Origin: Chryseosolibacter sp044507115
Lineage (GTDB): Bacteria > Bacteroidota > Bacteroidia > Cytophagales > Cyclobacteriaceae
NCBI GenBank assembly: GCA_044507115.1
Contig: JBIQJZ010000243.1
Location: 1 to 5,436 of the forward strand
DNA length: 5,436 nucleotides
Direction: 5' to 3'
Below, one piece after another: positions 1-4,516 of this stretch (its first letter is position 1; every line of letters begins with the position of its first letter). The position numbers were made by a program, and so were the translations under genes. The notes under the pieces were generated by a model. The model was not told where the DNA came from. It was given only the letters and a program-made list of their open reading frames with translations, and made no database searches.

Positions 1-24
1 CGCCAGTCTCTTGTCTTGTATCCA

Positions 25-42
25 AGGACACGAATTTGTCCT
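25..42. promoter_or_regulatory. Inverted repeat upstream of the desaturase gene, possible operator
   Basis: Two perfect 6-base arms, AGGACA (25-30) and TGTCCT (37-42), flank a 6-base spacer. The repeat ends 25 bases before the desaturase start codon. It has no T-run after it, so it is not an intrinsic terminator for an upstream gene. The position and the 6-6-6 layout fit a dimeric repressor site, but no regulator is identified, only 67 bases of upstream sequence are available, and a repeat this short can occur by chance. Confidence 0.25.
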
Positions 43-67
43 GTAATACCGTAAACCTAAAACATTC

Positions 68-835
68 ATGATCATCCTTGCAATTTTTGTAGCCCACTGG
101 TACCTCTCCCTGTTTTTCCAGACTTTTTTCCTCCACAGGTATGCCTCTCATCGTGCGTTTACCATGAGTAAGACGACGGAGAAGGTTTTTTACGTGTTGA
201 CGTGGATATTCCAGGGGTCGAACTACCTTAGCCCCTATGGTTACGGCGTCATGCACCGTATGCACCACGCCTTCGCCGATACGGAAAACGATCCGCATTC
301 ACCCAAATACGATGAAACCATCTGGAACATGATGTGGAAGACGAAAACCATCTACTCCGCGATCGCCAATAAGAAGATGGTTCCGGACCAGCGATTTACC
401 GAAGGGGTGCCGCAGTGGGAAGCATTCGACAAATTTGCCCGCTCATGGCCGTCCAGGATCTTCTGGGGAGTTATCTACACGTCGCTGTTTGTCGCTTTCG
501 CGACGGCATGGTGGCAATGGCTGTTGCTCCCGGTTATGTTTCTCATGAGCCCTATTCACGGTGCGATCATTAACTGGTTTGCTCACAAGTACGGCTACCG
601 CAACTTCGAAGTAGGGGACACATCCCGCAACTTCCTCCCTGTCGATTTCCTCATGATGGGTGAAAGCTACCACAACAATCACCACAAGCATGGTATGCGC
701 GCCAACTTCGGGGGTATCCGCTGGCATGAGATCGATCCGACCTATCAGGTAATCCGGCTATTGGCCAAGCTCAACATCATTACGCTTACCCGTCATAAGA
801 CGCTGGAAGTAGAACGCGTTAAGAAAGCGGCCTAG
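68..835 (+). CDS. Acyl-CoA desaturase, membrane di-iron fatty acid desaturase
   Basis: This 255-residue protein most likely introduces a cis double bond into a saturated acyl chain (delta-9 type) using O2 and electrons from a ferredoxin or cytochrome b5-like donor, in the cytoplasmic membrane. All three histidine boxes of the family are visible: HRYASH (H23, H28), HRMHH (H63, H66, H67) and HNNHH (H202, H205, H206). Further conserved histidines sit at H164 and in WFAHKYGY (H173). Hydrophobic stretches cover about residues 1-21, 41-55 and 131-170. The box spacing and the segment DTENDPHSP after box 2 are typical. At 255 residues it is compact, like many bacterial members, and appears complete. 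The ATG at 68 is the first start after an in-frame stop at 44-46; no Shine-Dalgarno is evident. A strong terminator follows, so it seems to be a single-gene unit. Substrate and double-bond position cannot be read from the sequence. Confidence 0.9.
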   Translation: MIILAIFVAHWYLSLFFQTFFLHRYASHRAFTMSKTTEKVFYVLTWIFQGSNYLSPYGYGVMHRMHHAFADTENDPHSPKYDETIWNMMWKTKTIYSAIANKKMVPDQRFTEGVPQWEAFDKFARSWPSRIFWGVIYTSLFVAFATAWWQWLLLPVMFLMSPIHGAIINWFAHKYGYRNFEVGDTSRNFLPVDFLMMGESYHNNHHKHGMRANFGGIRWHEIDPTYQVIRLLAKLNIITLTRHKTLEVERVKKAA

Positions 836-856
836 CCAAACCCGAAAATACTCTTG

Positions 857-889
857 AAACGGAGGGTTGTGGACTCTCCGTTTTTTTTT
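857..889 (+). terminator. Rho-independent terminator after the desaturase gene
   Basis: A hairpin begins 21 bases after the desaturase stop codon. The arm at 857-868 pairs with 872-883 over 12 base pairs, including two G-U wobbles, around the 3-base loop GTG (869-871). The strongest part is AACGGAG against CTCCGTT. A run of nine T residues (881-889) follows directly. Stem, tight loop and T-run are all those of a classic intrinsic terminator reading on the + strand. It separates the desaturase from the next gene. Confidence 0.9.
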
Positions 890-956
890 CCCTGACCTCT
901 AAAACAGCAGAAGAGAAGTCACCAGTACCTTTACTTAAGTTCGTATTCGTCGGCAT

Positions 957-974
957 AAATGCCAAATGGCATTT
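957..974. repeat. 18-base near-perfect palindrome
   Basis: AAATGCCA (957-964) and TGGCATTT (967-974) are perfect 8-base inverted arms separated only by AA. The tight spacer suits a protein-binding site better than an RNA hairpin, and no T-run follows it. It lies 300 bases before the start of the downstream hydroxylase-family gene, far for a simple repressor site unless the transcript starts well upstream. Confidence 0.4.
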
Positions 975-1127
975 CATGGTATCGGAAACGATTAACACAG
1001 GATTCACCTCAAATAAAATCGGTTTGTGTTCGTTATCAGGATGATACGGAGTAAACCGGGAATTGCTAACTTGACTGGTATGAACCCCCTCTGATGACCA
1101 TCTCCGATTCTCCTGTTGATCTTCGGA

Positions 1128-1165
1128 TCCCGGCTCGCAAAACACACCATGGTGGCTCGCCGGGA
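1128..1165. repeat. Nested inverted repeat in the leader of the hydroxylase-family gene
   Basis: The outer arms TCCCGGC (1128-1134) and GCCGGGA (1159-1165) are perfect over 7 bases. Inside lies a second perfect 10-base palindrome, CACCATGGTG (1145-1154). GGCTCGC also occurs twice as a direct repeat, at 1132-1138 and 1154-1160. The structure ends 109 bases before the downstream start codon, so it could fold in a leader RNA or bind protein. No T-run follows, and no known riboswitch class is recognised. Confidence 0.35.
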
Positions 1166-1274
1166 ATGGATATTTGTTGTATAGGGGAAAAACGTCTGAC
1201 CGTTGTCCAGTATGTGCAGTCGGCTGAAATGCACCTGCGGAACCATTTTTTACTGACTAACCCCAACGCACTCC

Positions 1275-2285
1275 ATGGACTTGAAATTCGGCGCTGACAA
1301 GATTGATCTTTCCAACCTATCCACTATGGGACAGTCCGCCCCTGATCTCTTGGTATGGGCCGCTCCGGCAATGTTTTTCTTTGTACTAATCGAATACCTG
1401 GTATCACGCTACCAGGGACGGCACCACGTGTACAACAAGAAAGAGACAATCGGATCGACCCTTGTGGGGCTCGGGAATGTCGCAATAGGCGTAGCGTTAA
1501 AGACTATTCTCTTATCGCTCTTCGTAATAGCTTATAACCTCGTCCCTTGGCGAATGGAATTCAGCTGGTGGACGTTTCTGCCCTGTTATATTATCTTCGA
1601 CTTCTGCAGCTACTGGGCACACAACATTTCACATCGCATGCGTTTCTTGTGGGCGACGCACGTCGCACACCACTCCGGCGAACACTTCAACCTCACGATC
1701 TCCTTTCGGCTCAGCTGGGTCCAATATATCAAAGTGTTCTTTTTTCTCCCGGTAGCTCTTCTCGGATTCCATCCGATCATTATTTTTCTGACCAATCAGA
1801 TCGCCATTCTTTTCCAGTTTTGGGTACACACTGAATACATCGGTAAACTACATCGCTGGGTGGAGTACTTGCTGGCAACTGCTTCCAACCATCGGGTTCA
1901 CCACGGCTCACAACCGAAGTATATCAACAAAAACTACGGCGCCACCTTTATTATCTGGGATCGCATTTTCGGCACCTACCAGGAAGAGGATGAACCCGTT
2001 ATTTATGGCATTACCCACAACATCGATCACAAGCACGATCCCATCCACATCAATTTTCACGAATACGGCGACATCATCCGCGACGTCAAGACAGCAGACA
2101 CCTGGAAAGAGCGTTTCTTTTACATCTTCGGAGATCCTGAAGAAATCGGAACGTATAAGCAGGAAAAAGAATTGTCACGGCTGGTCAATCCACCCGCGCC
2201 GGACTCCGCCACTACGACTGTTCGACCGCCCGCGAGGCCATCAAACCACGTACCCGCATCCGATTTGAAAAACGTAGTGAAGTAG
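1275..2285 (+). CDS. Sterol desaturase / fatty acid hydroxylase superfamily membrane enzyme
   Basis: This 336-residue integral-membrane protein has the di-iron histidine boxes of the fatty acid hydroxylase superfamily: HNISH (H116, H120), HVAHH (H129, H132, H133) and HRVHH (H206, H209, H210). H185 and H193 lie between boxes 2 and 3, and NYG (220-222) follows box 3, as usual. Hydrophobic segments cover about residues 24-44, 64-90, 98-115 and 151-184. Members hydroxylate or desaturate lipids, sterols or carotenoids with O2; despite the name, bacterial members need not act on sterols. The exact substrate is unknown. After the catalytic core comes a histidine-rich stretch (residues 248-262) and a tail rich in proline, serine and threonine (about 305-330) that looks disordered. 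The ATG at 1275 is the first start after an in-frame stop at 1254-1256; the ATG at 1326 (residue 18) is a credible alternative. A DUF4142 gene follows after 57 bases. Confidence 0.88.
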   Translation: MDLKFGADKIDLSNLSTMGQSAPDLLVWAAPAMFFFVLIEYLVSRYQGRHHVYNKKETIGSTLVGLGNVAIGVALKTILLSLFVIAYNLVPWRMEFSWWTFLPCYIIFDFCSYWAHNISHRMRFLWATHVAHHSGEHFNLTISFRLSWVQYIKVFFFLPVALLGFHPIIIFLTNQIAILFQFWVHTEYIGKLHRWVEYLLATASNHRVHHGSQPKYINKNYGATFIIWDRIFGTYQEEDEPVIYGITHNIDHKHDPIHINFHEYGDIIRDVKTADTWKERFFYIFGDPEEIGTYKQEKELSRLVNPPAPDSATTTVRPPARPSNHVPASDLKNVVK

Positions 2286-2342
2286 CCTGTCGCTTTACAG
2301 CACATTTTTTCTACTTACCTTACAGTAACTACTGAATCAGCC

Positions 2343-2915
2343 ATGAAAAAACAACGAATTTCCGCGGCAATGTTTGGCATTGCCTTGGTCCTGTTGCTCC
2401 CGTCAGGATGCGACTCCACGCTATCCTATTCCAAAGCAGTAAAAAAGAATCTGAAGAACACCGACAACCAGCAGCGTTTCGACGATGCGCGATTTGTAAT
2501 CGATGCCGCCAGCTACAATCTCCTGGCCACGAGCCTTGCCGAACAAGCGAGTACATCCGGTTACTCGGCTGCACTGGTTTCACTTGCCAAAGAAAACCTT
2601 GAGCACCACCGCACCATGCGCAAAGAACTCAAGAGACTGGCCAGAAAAGAGAAGATCAAACTACCCGGAGAAATGAGCGATTCACACCAGGCCCTTCTGA
2701 ACGAACTTAAGACTACAGACAAGAGGTCATTTGACGCTGCGTATATCCGGATTATGAATGAGATCACCGAGGAAAGCCGGAATACTTTCTCCCGGCTCGC
2801 CACGGCAGCTGAAAGCGCTGAAATCCGAAGCTTCGCAGCGCGTGAACTCGGCACGTTCGATTCGCACAAAGACAGGCTGCGAACAGTTGAAAACGGTCTG
2901 CTGAGAACATACTAA
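2343..2915 (+). CDS. DUF4142 family lipoprotein
   Basis: This 190-residue protein has an N-terminal lipoprotein signal: basic residues (MKKQR), a hydrophobic stretch (about 8-19), then LPSGC with the likely lipidated cysteine at residue 23. The Pro at -3 is unusual, but Bacteroidota lipoboxes are loose. The mature part is almost all helical in appearance. Its pattern (DARFVIDAASYNLLATSLAEQA, in two halves at residues 48-58 and 59-69; then LEHHR at 86-90, LP at 107-108, FDAAYI at 130-135, and a late histidine at 175) matches the DUF4142 family, predicted ferritin-like four-helix bundles in the periplasm. No biochemical role is established for the family, and I assign none. It follows the hydroxylase gene by 57 bases with no terminator between, so co-transcription is possible. 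Its stop lies 2 bases from that of the converging minus-strand gene. Confidence 0.82.
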   Translation: MKKQRISAAMFGIALVLLLPSGCDSTLSYSKAVKKNLKNTDNQQRFDDARFVIDAASYNLLATSLAEQASTSGYSAALVSLAKENLEHHRTMRKELKRLARKEKIKLPGEMSDSHQALLNELKTTDKRSFDAAYIRIMNEITEESRNTFSRLATAAESAEIRSFAARELGTFDSHKDRLRTVENGLLRTY

Positions 2916-2917
2916 CT

Positions 2918-3211
2918 TCAACGACGTCGCCGCTTCAGCCTGCGGTCGATATCCGCAACTCCGGCAATATCTTCCGGATCTGTGCTGGTATCCCGACTGC
3001 TGACTGTTCCCGATACTTCGTTCGCGAGAAGTTCAATATCGCTGTCCTTTGCACTTTCCTGTCTGCGACGTTCTTTCTCAATTTCACCGTGTGCCTGCTG
3101 ACTTTCCGGAAACCGTTCTGGCTGTGAAGGCCTCCTGGTTTTATTCGTATTCAAACTGCTGTCCGGATTTGCATTGAGGTCCTTTTCTGAATCACTATTT
3201 TCTGTTCTCAT
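2918..3211 (-). CDS. Small polar, probably disordered protein of unknown function
   Basis: I do not recognise this protein. From the ATG at 3211 it has 97 residues, rich in Ser, Asp, Glu, Arg and Asn, with no Cys, Trp or Tyr and one Phe, and it ends in RRLKRRRR. A charged stretch around residues 43-52 (EIEKERRR) could form a short helix. It has no signal peptide or membrane segment. The frame stays open to an ATG at 3289 (123 residues), but I prefer 3211: the added residues are hydrophobic and unlike the rest, and the bases before 3211 are AT-rich (AAAGATAA on the minus strand), as is usual before Bacteroidota starts. It converges on the DUF4142 gene with two bases between stop codons. A protein-like composition and a clean open frame support it, but it could be spurious. 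Confidence 0.55.
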   Translation of the reverse strand: MRTENSDSEKDLNANPDSSLNTNKTRRPSQPERFPESQQAHGEIEKERRRQESAKDSDIELLANEVSGTVSSRDTSTDPEDIAGVADIDRRLKRRRR

Positions 3212-3264
3212 GACGTTATCTTTAAAGTTCACAATCCATTGAATGAATGGAATGCAAAATAACC

Positions 3265-3280
3265 GTACCATTTGAGGTAC
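3265..3280. promoter_or_regulatory. Inverted repeat upstream of the small polar protein gene
   Basis: GTACC (3265-3269) and GGTAC (3276-3280) are perfect 5-base arms with a 6-base spacer, 54 bases before the preferred start of the minus-strand gene. On the minus strand a TTG lies just before it and a TATTTTG just after it, a near match to the Bacteroidota -33 and -7 elements with the -7 spacing one base short. The repeat would therefore sit between promoter elements, a normal operator position. If translation started at 3289 instead, the repeat would be coding. The signal is short and no regulator is known. Confidence 0.25.
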
Positions 3281-3370
3281 TTCAATCACACGAAAGTTGA
3301 TGCAGACGGGTATGCGCCCGAAACAAAAGGGGAGAGAAGTAAACTGAAGCTGAGGAGTAGTCGAGAGATG

Positions 3371-3514
3371 TTAAGCCGCTAACAAAATTGCCCAGAGAGA
3401 AATCAGGAGAACGACGCCCATGATAATCAGATTCTCCTTGAGCCGGGTTTGTACATTCTGCTTGCGGTGAGTTCTCGTACGCGTTTCCATAGGTTTTAAC
3501 TTGGTTCTTGCCAT
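3371..3514 (-). CDS. Small basic protein with one C-terminal membrane helix (47 residues)
   Basis: The minus strand has a clean ATG-to-TAA frame of 47 residues beginning MARTKLKPMETRTR and ending LISLWAILLAA. The first 27 residues carry nine Lys/Arg, two Glu and no Asp. Residues 28-47 are a continuous hydrophobic segment with one Trp, long enough to cross the membrane once. By the positive-inside rule the basic end should face the cytoplasm, with a tail-anchored layout. There are no cysteines and no signal-peptidase site. The start is preceded by AT-rich CATAAA, with no Shine-Dalgarno. I do not recognise a family. The sharp split between a basic head and a hydrophobic tail is unlikely in a chance frame, which is the main support. 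It lies 159 bases upstream of the small polar protein gene on the same strand and is divergent from imuA. Confidence 0.6.
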   Translation of the reverse strand: MARTKLKPMETRTRTHRKQNVQTRLKENLIIMGVVLLISLWAILLAA

Positions 3515-3546
3515 TTTATGACCCGGTTCGGCCGAATGTAACCTCA

Positions 3547-3711
3547 GGAAATCCTCTTTTGAAAAATGCTCGTCCTACCGGGGTATTTTCTTACATGATT
3601 TTGGGTGTTCGAAAAGGTGGGAAATCCTCTCTATGAAACGGAAAGCCGCTTTTTGCCTGACAAATGCCGGTATTTCTTACACGAATATTCTTTTCCCTGT
3701 AGATATCCTCT
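3547..3711 (+). repeat. Short dispersed direct repeats upstream of imuA
   Basis: Two motifs recur in the same order and orientation. Motif a, GGAAATCCTCT, is perfect at 3547-3557 and 3620-3630; a third, weaker form, GATATCCTCT, is at 3702-3711. Motif b appears as CCGGGGTATTTTCTTACA at 3578-3595 and CCGGTATTTCTTACA at 3667-3681. After each full copy of motif a comes a nearby GAAA. The a-to-b distance differs (31 and 47 bases), so this is either a decayed duplication of about 73-89 bases or two separate binding-site families. On the minus strand the motifs face the small membrane protein gene. Confidence 0.5.
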
Positions 3712-3720
3712 TTATATATA

Positions 3721-3759
3721 ACTAATATTTTTAGTAATTAAATACTAAATTTATTAGTA
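3721..3759. promoter_or_regulatory. Phased array of TTAGTA half-sites, candidate operator of imuA-imuB
   Basis: Four half-sites alternate in orientation: ACTAA (3721-3725), TTAGTA (3731-3736), TACTAA (3743-3748) and TTAGTA (3754-3759). Successive starts are 10, 12 and 11 bases apart, about one helical turn. The central pair makes a perfect palindrome with 7-base arms, TTTAGTA (3730-3736) and TACTAAA (3743-3749), around a 6-base spacer. The array ends inside the candidate -7 element of imuA. imuA-imuB-dnaE2 cassettes are usually controlled by LexA, whose binding motif differs between phyla, so a LexA-type operator is a reasonable inference. I cannot confirm that this is the motif used by LexA in this lineage. 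Confidence 0.5.
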
Positions 3760-3765
3760 CTTTTG
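3758..3765 (+). promoter_or_regulatory. Candidate Bacteroidota -7 promoter element for imuA
   Basis: TACTTTTG matches the Bacteroidota -7 consensus TAnnTTTG exactly. It would place the transcription start near 3770-3773 and leave a leader of only about 11-14 bases before the ATG at 3784. No TTTG-like -33 element lies at the expected distance upstream; that space is occupied by the TTAGTA half-sites. GGAG (3765-3768) would lie before the transcript start and is 15 bases from the ATG, too far for a Shine-Dalgarno, so I do not count it as one. Confidence 0.45.
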
Positions 3766-3783
3766 GAGTCCAACACGAATGCT

Positions 3784-4515
3784 ATGAGAGGGGATAAAGC
3801 TGGTATACTGGAAAACCTGCGTCGGGATATTCAACGACTTCAGGGTTGTCATTCGGGTGGTAAAATACAACTGGGGGTGCTGGATAGTGTTCTTCCAGAG
3901 GGGTCATTTCCCCTTGGAGCAGTCCACGAGTTCCTCTCATCCCACGCGGAAGGGTATGCAGCAACGGCTGGATTCATTTCCACGTTATTGGGACAAGTCA
4001 TGGGAAATCACGGAGCTGCAGCGTGGATCAGTACCTCTCGAAATATTTTTGCACCTGCATTCAGGTCATTTGGTGTCAAGCCGGACCGGATACTTTTTAT
4101 CGATCTCAAAAACGAAAGCGATGTACTTTGGGCAGTGGAAGAATCGCTGAAATGCGAAGCACTTTCAGCAGTGGTAGGAGAGGTGAACGAACTTACGTTT
4201 ACAGCATCCCGCCGTCTTCAACTCGCGGTGGAAAAAAGTCGTGTTACGGGTTTTATGATTCGGCGAAACTGCAAAAAGCTGAATACAACCGTGTGTGTTT
4301 CACGGTGGAGAATAACACCACGCCCCAGTCTCCCGATTGACGATCTTCCCGGCATTGGGTTCCCCGGCTGGCATGTGGAATTGCTTCGGATGAGAAACGG
4401 ACGTCCTGGTAACTGGACTGCTTCCTGGGCAAAGAACAGATTGGAAATCTACCCGACACAGCCAGACCCTGAAACGAAGTCAACAGGTGAACTCCCACTG
4501 ATCAAGACTGGATGA
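3784..4515 (+). CDS. imuA: ImuA, RecA-like partner of the ImuB/DnaE2 translesion synthesis system
   Basis: ImuA is a RecA-related accessory protein that works with ImuB and the polymerase DnaE2 in damage-induced mutagenesis. This 243-residue copy has the features of Bacteroidota ImuA proteins: GAVHEFL (45-51), AAATAGF-like YAATAGF (58-64), AAWISTSRNIF (79-89), FGVKPDRILFID (96-107), DVLWAVEESLKCEAL (113-127) and TASRRLQLAVEKSRVTGF (140-157). The canonical Walker A (GxxxxGKT/S) is missing at the expected place (HAEGYAATAGF), so RecA-like ATP use may be weakened or lost, as is common for the family; FID at 105-107 looks like a Walker B remnant. The frame opens at a TTG at 3763, but that codon lies in the candidate -7 element; the ATG at 3784 fits the usual ImuA N-terminus. 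One base separates its stop from imuB, implying an operon and coupled translation. Confidence 0.88.
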   Translation: MRGDKAGILENLRRDIQRLQGCHSGGKIQLGVLDSVLPEGSFPLGAVHEFLSSHAEGYAATAGFISTLLGQVMGNHGAAAWISTSRNIFAPAFRSFGVKPDRILFIDLKNESDVLWAVEESLKCEALSAVVGEVNELTFTASRRLQLAVEKSRVTGFMIRRNCKKLNTTVCVSRWRITPRPSLPIDDLPGIGFPGWHVELLRMRNGRPGNWTASWAKNRLEIYPTQPDPETKSTGELPLIKTG

Positions 4516-4516
4516 T

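Larger units (their letters stand above)
890..1274. other. Long intergenic region without a convincing gene
   Basis: These 385 bases lie between the terminator and the second membrane enzyme. The open frames here (for example 819-1145 on the minus strand and 1094-1297 on the + strand) run into neighbouring genes or through the terminator and encode no recognisable protein, so I do not call them. The region does hold two palindromic structures, listed separately. It must contain the promoter of the downstream gene, but I find no clean TAnnTTTG element; the nearest is GATATTTG at 1169-1176, with one mismatch. A long untranslated leader is possible. Confidence 0.6.
3515..3783. other. AT-rich divergent intergenic region between the small membrane protein gene and imuA
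   Basis: These 269 bases separate two divergent genes and hold no supported coding sequence. They contain short dispersed repeats (3547-3711), a phased set of half-sites (3721-3759) and a candidate imuA promoter, listed separately. Next to the small membrane protein gene lies a perfect 10-base palindrome, TTCGGCCGAA (3527-3536), 13 bases before its start codon. Just upstream of it on the imuA side, TACATTCG on the minus strand (overlapping the palindrome) differs from TAnnTTTG by one base and could be the small gene's -7 element. Confidence 0.6.

Noticed and set aside
819..1145. A 108-codon minus-strand frame over the desaturase end and the gap
   Set aside because: It would have to read through the intrinsic terminator hairpin and its T-run and into the end of the desaturase gene. 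The protein has no domain or signal.
1094..1297. A 67-codon + strand frame ending inside the hydroxylase-family gene, possible leader peptide
   Set aside because: It overlaps the next start in another frame, and its composition is not protein-like. No ribosome-binding or attenuation feature supports it.
2323..2334. CAGTA-N2-TACTG inverted repeat just before the DUF4142 gene, similar to the imuA half-sites
   Set aside because: The arms are only five bases and the spacer is two instead of six, so it does not match the imuA palindrome; chance is the simpler explanation.
3307..3320. CGGG / CCCG hairpin as a terminator for the 47-residue protein gene
   Set aside because: The stem has only four base pairs and no T-run follows on the minus strand.
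3763..3783. TTG start giving a 250-residue ImuA
   Set aside because: The TTG falls inside the candidate -7 promoter element, has no ribosome-binding signal, and adds seven residues not expected at the ImuA N-terminus.
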